From Bacteroidota bacterium (GTDB lineage Bacteria; Bacteroidota; Bacteroidia; B-17B0; Aurantibacillaceae): 16,431 nt of DNA. The stretch covers positions 1 through 16,431 of the forward strand of contig JAEZDS010000004.1 in the NCBI GenBank assembly GCA_023433205.1, in the 5' to 3' direction. The position numbers and the translations under genes were made by a program. Below, piece after piece: positions 7,163 through 14,615 of the stretch; the first letter of the stretch is position 1; every line of letters begins with the position of its first letter. The notes under the pieces are model-generated. The model made no database searches, was not told the DNA's origin, and saw nothing but the letters and a program-made list of their open reading frames with translations.

Positions 7163-8146
7163 ATGGAAAAGAACAGGCATAAAGCACAGATACTTTTTTG
7201 TATCAATCTGCCACCCCCTGTTCATGGCGTTTCTGTTATGAATGACCTCATCAGGAACAGCAGCGCCATAAATTCCGTCTTCAGCTGTGCTTACTTAAAT
7301 CTTGGTACTGCCAGTTCCATCGCCGACCTTCAGCATACAAGCCTGAAAAAGGCTTTGTTAACTGTGCGGCTATTGCTGAAAACTGCTTTTAAATTGTTTT
7401 TTAAGAGATTTCACCTGATATATATTACACCATTCCCCTCCGGGCCTGCATTTGTGAAAGACTCATTAATTATTTTGATTGCGAAGTTGTGCGGACAGAA
7501 AGTGCTTTTGCACCTGCATACTGTGGGCTACCACAAGGCTGCCAAAGCATCGCCTCTGCTAATGTGGTATTACAAACTTGTCTTTAAGAATACAAAAGTG
7601 ATTCTTGTTGCCGAAAGCCAGAAACAGGATATTGAAGCCATTTATTTCGGTGAGCCGGTTATTTTACCAAACGGCATAGTCGTTAGTCAGCACGAAAATT
7701 GTTATACGACAGGTAAAAATCTGATTCCGGAACTGCTGTTTTTTTCCAACCTGATCAGCGGCAAGGGAATTTTTCTTTTTCTGGAAGCAGCGGCCTTGCT
7801 AAAAAAAAGGGGGGTATCTTTCAGGCTTGTAATAGCAGGGGCAGAGTACGATGTAACCTACGACATGGTTAAACAAAAGCTGATGGACTTTGAGCTCACT
7901 GATTGTTCTACTTTGATCGGTCTGGTTTCTGCCGGCTTCAAAGAGGAACTGTACAAAGGAGCAGATCTATTTGTGCTACCCACAAATTACGATACGTTTG
8001 GGCTCGTAATATTAGAGGCCATGCAATATGGTGTGCCATGTATTTCCACACAAACCGGAGCAATCCCTGAGATCCTTGGGGAAGGCAGAGGCAGGGTGAT
8101 CAGTGATTTTGACCCCGAGACCTTTGCGAATGTGTTACAGGAGTAG
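7163..8146 (+). CDS. Glycosyltransferase family 4, truncated by an in-frame amber codon
   Basis: The readable 327 residues form most of a GT4 enzyme. The N-terminal half starts ILFCINLPPPVHGVSVMNDL, a known GT4 opening. Then come YITPFPSGPAFVKD, LHLHTVGYH, VILVAESQ and ILPNGI. The donor half begins at LLFFSNLISGKGIFLFLEA. At the EX7E position the first acid is Asp: D277 and E285 (YDTFGLVILEAMQYG). Translation stops at TAG (8144-8146) directly after FANVLQE, where other GT4 proteins still have C-terminal helices. The same frame continues with family-like sequence to 8302, see the separate entry. A run of eight A and six G (7801-7814) lies inside the gene. The start ATG is 5 bases after the previous stop. 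Missing these helices, which in GT-B enzymes pack back on the N-terminal domain, probably impairs activity. Confidence 0.85.
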   Translation: MEKNRHKAQILFCINLPPPVHGVSVMNDLIRNSSAINSVFSCAYLNLGTASSIADLQHTSLKKALLTVRLLLKTAFKLFFKRFHLIYITPFPSGPAFVKDSLIILIAKLCGQKVLLHLHTVGYHKAAKASPLLMWYYKLVFKNTKVILVAESQKQDIEAIYFGEPVILPNGIVVSQHENCYTTGKNLIPELLFFSNLISGKGIFLFLEAAALLKKRGVSFRLVIAGAEYDVTYDMVKQKLMDFELTDCSTLIGLVSAGFKEELYKGADLFVLPTNYDTFGLVILEAMQYGVPCISTQTGAIPEILGEGRGRVISDFDPETFANVLQE

Positions 8147-8302
8147 TTGAGTGACCCCGAAGAGCGACTTCGGATAAGTAGTGCCGCATTTGATTTTCTT
8201 GCCGGAAATTATACAAGTGAACTGTTTGAAAAGCGTTTAACCGGGATACTTAAATCTGCGTTAGAAAATGTAAGTTTACGCGGATTTAAGCAACACGCAT
8301 GA
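8147..8302 (+). pseudogene. In-frame C-terminal remnant of the amber-interrupted GT4 gene
   Basis: Directly after the TAG at 8144-8146 the same frame runs on for 51 codons to TGA at 8300-8302. It encodes LSDPEERLRISSAAFDFLAG, then NYTSELFEKRLTGILKSAL and a short tail. This is the usual end of a GT4 enzyme: a D-x-E helix, an aromatic helix, then the final helix. The TGA overlaps the next gene's ATG as ATGA, the same coupling seen elsewhere in the array. Together with 7163-8146 the frame gives 379 codons, a normal GT4 length. The best reading is one gene broken by a single base change (for example TTG to TAG) or a sequencing error. No independent start is likely here. Confidence 0.8.
8157..8173 (+). 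other. Small stem-loop just after the amber codon
   Basis: CCGAAG (8157-8162) and CTTCGG (8168-8173) can pair perfectly around a five-base loop, 10 bases after the TAG. No run of T follows, so it is not a typical intrinsic terminator. It lies inside the remnant coding frame and may be coincidental. Confidence 0.3.
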
Positions 8303-9381
8303 AAATTGCCATCCTGGGAACAAGAGGTATTCCAAATCAGTATGGAGGCTTTGAGCAAATGGCCATGTACCTGTCGTCAGGACTTCGTGCCAGAGGTCAT
8401 GAGGTATATGTGTATTGCAGCAAAGCTCATGTTTATCGTGAAAAGACCTGGAAGGGGATAAATCTGATCCACAAGTATGACCCCGAAAAGAAAGTGGGTA
8501 CCGCAGGCCAGTTCATTTATGACCTGTACTGTATAGCTGACTCACGAAAGCGTAACTTTGATGTTATCCTGAATTTAGGTTATACCAGCAGCGCAATCTG
8601 GATGGGACTTTTTAAGAAAAGTGCGCGGATTGTAACCAACATGGATGGCCTGGAATGGAAACGCACCAAGTACAGCAGGCTTGTACAGCTGTTTCTCAAG
8701 TATTCAGAACGATTGGCGGTGAGCAAAAGCGATACCCTGGTTGCCGACTCACGGGCCATTCAGCAGTACCTTAAGGATAAATACAGTGTGCAGTCTCATT
8801 TTGTTGCTTACGGTGCAGAAATTGTTACACGTGCAGAGGTGCAGATACTTGACAATTTTGATATTCGCCCGGCAGGGTATGATCTGCTTATTGCAAGAAT
8901 GGAACCTGAGAATAACATTGAAATAATTTTGCAGGGAAAAATGAGGTCGAGTGATCGCGCCCCCATTGTGGTAGTTGGCAATACGGCAAACAGGTATGGA
9001 ACAAAGCTGAGGGCATTGTTCAAAAATGAACCAAGGATAAAGTTTACTGGTCCCGTATATGATCAGGCTAGTGTTGATAGTCTGCGATTTTACAGCAGAT
9101 TGTATTTTCATGGACATTCAGTTGGTGGAACAAATCCTTCACTTCTTGAAGCTATGGGATCGGGCTGTGTAATTGCTGCGCACGATAATATTTTCAACCG
9201 TAGTGTTTTGTCAGGGGACGCCCTTTACTTTTCGCAGGCCGAAGATGTTGCCGCAATCATGGACCGGGCAGTAACTTCCGGTTTAGATGAGATGCGTTCT
9301 GTGAATCGCGATAAGATCAGGACATCCTATAGCTGGCCATTTATTGTTTCAGAGTATGAAAAGATTCTTGCCGAATCATGA
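8299..9381 (+). CDS. DUF1972-type glycosyltransferase, rhamnosyltransferase-like
   Basis: Predicted GT-B glycosyltransferase of 360 residues. The start MKIAILGTRGIPNQYGGFEQ (GTRGIPNQYGGFEQ at residues 7-20) is the hallmark of the DUF1972 domain, found in enzymes such as pneumococcal rhamnosyltransferases of capsule loci. Further signs are NLGYTSSAIW, NMDGLEWKRTKYS, LVADSRAI and, in the donor half, HGHSVGGTNPSLLEAMGSGC. Length is normal. ATG 8299 overlaps the TGA of the continued upstream GT4 frame (ATGA), and its own TGA overlaps the next start in the same way. Rhamnose as donor is an inference from the family; no dTDP-rhamnose genes are in this window, so specificity is uncertain. Confidence 0.9.
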   Translation: MKIAILGTRGIPNQYGGFEQMAMYLSSGLRARGHEVYVYCSKAHVYREKTWKGINLIHKYDPEKKVGTAGQFIYDLYCIADSRKRNFDVILNLGYTSSAIWMGLFKKSARIVTNMDGLEWKRTKYSRLVQLFLKYSERLAVSKSDTLVADSRAIQQYLKDKYSVQSHFVAYGAEIVTRAEVQILDNFDIRPAGYDLLIARMEPENNIEIILQGKMRSSDRAPIVVVGNTANRYGTKLRALFKNEPRIKFTGPVYDQASVDSLRFYSRLYFHGHSVGGTNPSLLEAMGSGCVIAAHDNIFNRSVLSGDALYFSQAEDVAAIMDRAVTSGLDEMRSVNRDKIRTSYSWPFIVSEYEKILAES

Positions 9382-10670
9382 TCGTTGAAACACTGGCATA
9401 TTTCCGGAACCTTCCCGGGGCTATTGAGCGCACACGACTGGTAATTCTGGTATTGATTGCCTTTTCTCTGCCTTTTGATATGTTCTATTCATCTCTGCTA
9501 CTTATTACGCTTACAGCACTTACACTTCTTGACCTTTCAAGAGAGCGGCTGGGGCAGATTCCCGTTCAGGTGTGGATATTTCAGGCGGTTTACCTCCTTT
9601 CGTTGGCTGGGTATTTTTATTCCGCCGACAAAAAAGCAGCGGGCTATTTGCTGGAACGTCAGCTCACCATTTTTTTGTTTCCGCTGGTTCTGCCGCTTGT
9701 GCTGCAATTCAAACGGCAAACAATGTTGGTTTTGCTTAATGCGCTCAGCATAGGCAGTATTATGGCTCTTTTTTACCTGTTTATTGCGTTGTTTGTTAAA
9801 GTGCTTATTACATTGGAATTGCCACCGCAATACCTGGTGTCGGGCGTCTTTCTTAACCACGAATTCAGCAAACCGCTTGCAATCCATGCAGGTTATCTGT
9901 CTCTATATGTATGTTTATCGATCATCCATATCCTTTATCGTTTTATAAATACACCGCGTCTATCTGCCTTGATTTTGCATGTTCTTGCTCTCATGGTGCT
10001 TGCAGCAGGTTTAATATTCCTCGCATCAAGAAATTCAGTGATAGCATTGGTTGTAATTCTGGTCGCAGTGCTGCCATTTTATATTACCGGAAATCGCGCT
10101 CGTTATCTTATTCTGTTGTGTGGCTTACTCGCACTGATAATGATTGCTTTTTTTTCTGTTGATTACCTGCGGGAAAGGTTTTCGGTATTTCTTTTGGGAG
10201 ATATAGGACCGCAAACGCTTTCTGATTCTTTTCAGGGAGTTGTGCTGGAGCCGCGCTATGAACGATGGCGCTGCGCTACCGATCTCTTAAAACGTTCATT
10301 TTTGTTTGGATTTGGAACAGGTGATGAGGTTCTCATGTTGAAGTATTGTTACATTCAGAGTGGACTGTACATTTCCTATCTGGAGGAATTTAACGCTCAC
10401 AACACTTACCTTTCAATATTACTCAAACACGGACTCTTAGGTTTTCTGGTTTTTTTGTTCGCTTTTGTATATTATGTATTCCTTGCAATTAACACAAAAG
10501 ACTTTTTGTACCTCGCATTTTTAATATTGCTTCTAATAGGATTCTATACTGAGAACTTACTGGATGCCAACAAGGGAATTGTTCTGTTTGCCTTATTTAA
10601 TACCGCTTTTGGATATATAGCGATCGATGAAAGACGTAAATCGTCCCTGACACTTAATTCCGGAAAATAA
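9378..10670 (+). CDS. O-antigen ligase/polymerase-like membrane protein
   Basis: A polytopic protein of 430 residues with hydrophobic segments over most of its length and a polar stretch before the C-terminal helices. The part from LFGFGTGDEVLMLKY to FNAHNTYLSILLKHGLLGFL carries H341-N342 followed by the L.hGllG pattern. This is typical of the O-antigen ligase superfamily (WaaL, Wzy, PglL-type), whose members transfer undecaprenyl-linked glycans in the periplasm. With the protein at 3471 this makes two members in one locus, so one may be the polymerase and the other the ligase. This one is closer to the standard length and motif. The start is fixed by the ATGA overlap; the next gene begins 2 bases after its TAA. 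Confidence 0.8.
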   Translation: MIVETLAYFRNLPGAIERTRLVILVLIAFSLPFDMFYSSLLLITLTALTLLDLSRERLGQIPVQVWIFQAVYLLSLAGYFYSADKKAAGYLLERQLTIFLFPLVLPLVLQFKRQTMLVLLNALSIGSIMALFYLFIALFVKVLITLELPPQYLVSGVFLNHEFSKPLAIHAGYLSLYVCLSIIHILYRFINTPRLSALILHVLALMVLAAGLIFLASRNSVIALVVILVAVLPFYITGNRARYLILLCGLLALIMIAFFSVDYLRERFSVFLLGDIGPQTLSDSFQGVVLEPRYERWRCATDLLKRSFLFGFGTGDEVLMLKYCYIQSGLYISYLEEFNAHNTYLSILLKHGLLGFLVFLFAFVYYVFLAINTKDFLYLAFLILLLIGFYTENLLDANKGIVLFALFNTAFGYIAIDERRKSSLTLNSGK

Positions 10671-10672
10671 CA

Positions 10673-12505
10673 ATGGCCATAAAGCAAAAACTTACAAATA
10701 CCCGTTGGCTTCCCTTGTTCCTGGTGATTGGCCTTGCTTTGTTCCTCAGAATACACCGGCTTGATTTCCAAAGTCTGTGGCTGGATGAACTCTATACCAT
10801 GCGTATGGCCGATCCGGCGAATAATTTTGCCGGCATATATAATGATTCAGTAACAAATGACCCTCTTTCATTTGTTTATTTTGCGCTCTTAAATCTGACA
10901 TTTAAAGTTTTCGCCTACACTGGTTTCGTTGCCCGAGCCATTTCCGTACTATTTGGCATTCTGGGTGTTTATTTTATTTATCTTCTTGGAAAGGAGCTTT
11001 TTGGTAAGAGAGCTGGTTTGAGTGCAGCATTGCTGCTGGCTGTGAATTATTTTCACATCTTCTATTCTCAGGATGCGCGCTCATACACAATGTTCTCTGC
11101 GGCCACCACATTATCATTTCTGTATCTGGTTAGGTATATTAAAACACCGGGCACGGTAAATGCTGTGAAGTTTGCTTTGGCTGCTGCATGGATGGTGTTA
11201 AGTCACAAGTTCGGCGTAAGCGCTCTCCTGTCACAGTTCATTCTCTTTGTTCTTTCATTGCTCTACTATCGCAGTGTGCAACTCCGCCTTGTGCTGAAGC
11301 ACATGTTAATTGCTGTACTGGTGTTTGCGATCTGCCTTTTACCTGAGTATCATACATTTGTATTTATCGCACAAGGCAAAAGTTCCTGGATCCCTCCCGC
11401 AAATCTGAATAGTCTCGCTTCAGTTTTTACTGAAATGTTTGGCGGGTCCTTTATTATATCATCAATGATGATCCTTGCCATTTTGCTTTATATCATTCGG
11501 CTTTATCTCCCTTTGCCTGGCGCTGAAAATAACGAAGACGGCCCGGCTTTTGTACTGCTGCTTACGTGGATCCTTGTTTCCTTCTTTGTTCCTTATTTTA
11601 AGTCGTTCTCAGATTTCCCCATTTTATATAGCAGGTATCTTATTAATATTTTGCCCGCTCTGTGTCTGCTCGGTGCAGCCGGTATTTCGCTATCAGCACT
11701 ACCAGCCCTGCGTATTCCATTTCTTGTTGTTTTTATCCTGGTGTCGCTGCTTGAGCTTTTTATTGCTCACGATTATTATTTCAGGCGCACTAAAAGCGAT
11801 TTCAGAGGTGCTGCATTATTTGTTCACGATCATAATCCGGGAAAATATCCTGTATATACTTCGCTGCCCTATCAGTTCCATTACTATTTTCAGCATTATG
11901 ATATGCTCGACCTGATGCGCCACACTGCTCCTGCAACCAAAGTTAGTAGCTTACGGGCTGGGCGAGACACCATTCATAAATTCTGGCTGGCCGATGCTCA
12001 CCACCGGGAATTGCAATTGTCAGACAGTGATAAGGTTTTTTTGGAAAAGAATTTTATCCGTGAGGCCGCGTTCGAGGGCAGAGGATCGTTTGCTTACCGG
12101 TATGCTCCGATTCCTCCCAAAGATACCGTAGCAGTGATGGAACTTAACACTGGAAATTTTTATGAGCAACCGCTGAAAGAGGAAATTTTTATAAACATAT
12201 GGAGTGGTGAGGTGCGAAGCAGAGCTATAGATTTACCTGCTGGAGATTACCTGCTGATATTGAATGTTGAGAGTTCTCCTCATCCCCCTTTAAATAACCA
12301 ATATGCCATGATGAGGGTTTCAGTAGATAATAATGAGATCGCTCATTTTCCAGTGCAGCACGTGTCGGACAGGGGAGATAGTCTGTTGTTCCGTCATAGT
12401 GGTGGTTTGTTTAGCTTACGACTTGCATTAACAAACGATCTGGTCTCTGGTAACAAGGACCGCAATATCCATCTGCGCCGCATCAGATTTTTCAGGATAG
12501 AATGA
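10673..12505 (+). CDS. GT-C membrane glycosyltransferase (PMT/ArnT-like) with a C-terminal beta-rich domain
   Basis: Likely transfers a sugar from a polyprenyl-phosphate donor on the periplasmic face. The 610-residue product begins with a membrane helix and then SLWLDELYT (D38-E39), the first-loop acidic motif of GT-C enzymes of the PMT_2/ArnT type. SQDARSYTM (D134, R136, Y138) is another recognised family motif. About ten membrane segments follow, to roughly residue 365. A soluble region starts at RRTKSDFRGAALFVHDH. The last 115 residues or so (about 495-610) look like a beta-sandwich: alternating hydrophobic strands such as AIDLPAGDYLLILNVES, MMRVSVDNNEIAHF and GLFSLRLAL, ending RRIRFFRIE. 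It starts 2 bases after the previous stop, and a 62-base gap follows. Substrates are unknown; it might decorate the glycan after export. Confidence 0.82.
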   Translation: MAIKQKLTNTRWLPLFLVIGLALFLRIHRLDFQSLWLDELYTMRMADPANNFAGIYNDSVTNDPLSFVYFALLNLTFKVFAYTGFVARAISVLFGILGVYFIYLLGKELFGKRAGLSAALLLAVNYFHIFYSQDARSYTMFSAATTLSFLYLVRYIKTPGTVNAVKFALAAAWMVLSHKFGVSALLSQFILFVLSLLYYRSVQLRLVLKHMLIAVLVFAICLLPEYHTFVFIAQGKSSWIPPANLNSLASVFTEMFGGSFIISSMMILAILLYIIRLYLPLPGAENNEDGPAFVLLLTWILVSFFVPYFKSFSDFPILYSRYLINILPALCLLGAAGISLSALPALRIPFLVVFILVSLLELFIAHDYYFRRTKSDFRGAALFVHDHNPGKYPVYTSLPYQFHYYFQHYDMLDLMRHTAPATKVSSLRAGRDTIHKFWLADAHHRELQLSDSDKVFLEKNFIREAAFEGRGSFAYRYAPIPPKDTVAVMELNTGNFYEQPLKEEIFINIWSGEVRSRAIDLPAGDYLLILNVESSPHPPLNNQYAMMRVSVDNNEIAHFPVQHVSDRGDSLLFRHSGGLFSLRLALTNDLVSGNKDRNIHLRRIRFFRIE

Positions 12506-12523
12506 GGGTTTGAATAGTCAGGC

Positions 12524-12549
12524 ACGAAAGTTTCTGAGTAGTCTTTCGT
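12524..12549 (+). other. Stem-loop in the 62-bp gap before the ABC transporter genes
   Basis: ACGAAAG (12524-12530) and CTTTCGT (12543-12549) are perfect reverse complements around a 12-base loop. They lie in the only non-coding gap of note inside the plus-strand array apart from the amber remnant. No T-run follows directly, so it is not a standard intrinsic terminator. It could be a weak attenuator, an mRNA-processing site or chance. No good TAnnTTTG box with a correctly spaced TTG was found in the gap; the nearest is TATATTTA at 12549-12556. Confidence 0.25.
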
Positions 12550-12567
12550 ATATTTACCCTTCAGTTT

Positions 12568-13395
12568 ATGAGCACAATCATCAGCAGCGGAGACAGGTCG
12601 CAATTGAATTTTCGCGAAATTTCCGCTTACTCGGGATTGCTTAAGTACCTATCGCTGCGCGATGTGTTTGTGCGCTACAAACAAACTAAAATGGGCTTCG
12701 CCTGGAGCATCATCAGGCCGGCTATCAATATCCTTATTTTTGGTACCCTTTCCTATCTGGTAAACCCAACCAGCGATTTTGCAGGACGATTCCTAACAGT
12801 GTCGGCCGGGGTGGTCTTCTGGCAGCTTTTTTCAACTGCCACCACCGAGGTGAGTAATTCTCTTACAGCAAACGCCAACATCCTTACCAAGGTCTATTTT
12901 CCTAAAATAATCCTGCCGCTATCAAGTTTGCTGGTGAGCCTGATTGATTTTGCCATAGCCTTTGTGCTTTTCCTTGTTATTTTAACGGCCTTCACAGGCC
13001 TGCCTCCCTGGCAAATGCTGTTTTTGCCTATTGTATTGTTTTACACATTGTTGTTTGCGTTCGGTTTGGGGCTTGCAGCCGCAACGGCTTCAGTGCGTTT
13101 CCGCGATGTAAAATTCATTCTGCCTTTTCTTATTCAGATATTGTTTTACGCCTCCCCGGTTTTTATAAGCTCTGACTTTGTGCTCAGCAAAAACCTGCCT
13201 TCCTGGCTGGCTGCGGTTTATCAGCTTAATCCTCTTGTTTTTATGCTTAACAGTTTTAAATGGTGCATGTTCGGTAATTTTGAGGAGCTCAATTCCCTGT
13301 ATGCCGGGATATCATTTATTATTTCTTTAGCGATTGTGCTTTTTGCCCTTCGCTATTTCAACCGATTTGAACGTTCATTTGCCGATTATATCTGA
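12568..13395 (+). CDS. wzm: ABC-2 type polysaccharide export permease (Wzm-like)
   Basis: Membrane half of an ABC exporter that moves undecaprenyl-linked polysaccharide across the inner membrane. The 275-residue protein has the TagG/Wzm/KpsM layout. The amphipathic N-terminus LKYLSLRDVFVRYKQTKMGF (26-45) leads into AWSIIRPAINILIFG. Then come VFWQLFSTA, TKVYFPKIILPLSS (107-120), the conserved VRFRDVKFILPFLIQ (176-190) between membrane helices, and YQLNPLVFMLNSFKW. Six membrane segments are visible, and length is normal for the family. It overlaps the ATPase gene by one base (TGATG), the standard pairing of permease and ATPase. The 62-base gap upstream suggests it opens a second module. Confidence 0.95.
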   Translation: MSTIISSGDRSQLNFREISAYSGLLKYLSLRDVFVRYKQTKMGFAWSIIRPAINILIFGTLSYLVNPTSDFAGRFLTVSAGVVFWQLFSTATTEVSNSLTANANILTKVYFPKIILPLSSLLVSLIDFAIAFVLFLVILTAFTGLPPWQMLFLPIVLFYTLLFAFGLGLAAATASVRFRDVKFILPFLIQILFYASPVFISSDFVLSKNLPSWLAAVYQLNPLVFMLNSFKWCMFGNFEELNSLYAGISFIISLAIVLFALRYFNRFERSFADYI

Positions 13396-14615
13396 TGAAG
13401 AACGCTGCAATAAAGGTGGAAGGCCTCAGTAAAAAGTACGACATAGTTCACAAAAAGCGAAATCAGGACGACACGCTGTTAAGGACTTTTACCGGTGGAA
13501 TTAAAAATTTGTTCGGAGCTTCGGCACGTGTGGAAAAAGAAGAATTCTGGGCATTGCGCGATATCAGCTTCACCCTGCAGCCGGGCGAGCGTGTGGGGAT
13601 CATCGGAAGAAACGGGGCTGGCAAGTCTACACTGCTGAAGATCCTTAGCCGCGTAGTTAAACCAACCGGCGGGCAAATTGAATATTTTGGCAGAATGGCA
13701 AGTCTGCTTGAAGTGGGTACCGGCTTTCATGGCGACCTCACAGGCAGAGAGAATATCTACCTTAATGGCACAATTATGGGAATGAGCCGGAAGGAGATTG
13801 ATCGTAAATTTGACGAGATCGTGGCTTTCAGTGAAATTGGTCAGTTCCTTGATACGCCCGTTAAACGTTACTCTTCGGGCATGTATGTACGACTGGCTTT
13901 TTCAATTGCCGCACATCTTGACAATGATATTCTGATAGTGGATGAAGTGCTGGCCGTTGGTGATGCAGCCTTTCAGGAGAAATGTATTGGAAAGATCCAT
14001 GAAGGGCAGGAGCAGGGTAAAACAGTTCTTTTTGTGAGTCATAATATCGGGCAAATTTCTGCCGTCTGCACTCGGGGCATTTGTCTTGAAAAAGGTAAGC
14101 TTGTATTCGACGGGCCGGTAGATAAGGCGATTGACCACTATCTCAAACGTAATGCCGGTTACAGTGGTTTTGCTCTTGGTTTTCCTGAAACAGAAACTGC
14201 TTTTTCTGTGGTAGAGATCAGCTTATCTGATAAAGACAAGAAACCGGGCAGGGATTTTAAACACAATGAAGAATATCACATTACCGTGAAGGTGAAATGC
14301 GCAACTGCCATCAATGATGTTTTGCTGGGCATTCTTATCCTTGATGTTCAGGGAAAACGGATCACATCGCTGCAGATACCGGTGAGTGGCAAGCTCAAAC
14401 AGGGTGAATACAAAACTTTTTCAGCTGTGATGCCGGGAAACGTGCTTACTCCAAATGAGTACCTGATCTCGGTGGCGCTTCATATCCCTAATGTGGAGAT
14501 CTTCGATGAAAAACATAACGTGCTTTCGTTCAGGATAGTAGATAATGGTTCTGAATTTTACAAATACAGCGGAGATGTGGGGTACCTTTTTCCGCCAAAC
14601 AAATGGGTGTACTGA
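13395..14615 (+). CDS. wzt: Polysaccharide ABC transporter ATPase with C-terminal extension (Wzt-like)
   Basis: Cytoplasmic ATPase that powers polysaccharide export with the preceding permease. In its 406 residues the nucleotide-binding domain shows Walker A GRNGAGKST (71-79), the Wzt-typical LLEVGTGFHGDLTGREN (104-120), signature YSSGM (159-163), Walker B ILIVDEVLAVGD (179-190, catalytic E184) and the switch histidine H216 in FVSHN. All key residues are present. From about residue 255 a further 150 residues of beta-rich sequence follow (for example EYHITVKVKCATAINDVLLG and NEYLISVALHIP). They resemble the Wzt C-terminal domain that, in O8/O9a-type systems, binds the modified non-reducing end of the chain. 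The short TagH/KpsT-type ATPases lack it. The stop overlaps the methyltransferase start by one base (TGATG). Confidence 0.95.
   Translation: MKNAAIKVEGLSKKYDIVHKKRNQDDTLLRTFTGGIKNLFGASARVEKEEFWALRDISFTLQPGERVGIIGRNGAGKSTLLKILSRVVKPTGGQIEYFGRMASLLEVGTGFHGDLTGRENIYLNGTIMGMSRKEIDRKFDEIVAFSEIGQFLDTPVKRYSSGMYVRLAFSIAAHLDNDILIVDEVLAVGDAAFQEKCIGKIHEGQEQGKTVLFVSHNIGQISAVCTRGICLEKGKLVFDGPVDKAIDHYLKRNAGYSGFALGFPETETAFSVVEISLSDKDKKPGRDFKHNEEYHITVKVKCATAINDVLLGILILDVQGKRITSLQIPVSGKLKQGEYKTFSAVMPGNVLTPNEYLISVALHIPNVEIFDEKHNVLSFRIVDNGSEFYKYSGDVGYLFPPNKWVY

Noticed and set aside
8147..8298. 152-base gap between the GT4 stop and the next start as a regulatory intergenic region
   Set aside because: It is the continued coding frame of the GT4 gene, with clear family-like residues throughout.
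11475..11915. 146-codon plus-strand frame inside the GT-C gene
   Set aside because: A different frame of a strongly supported membrane protein; its hydrophobic, Cys-rich composition is a by-product of the codons of the real gene.
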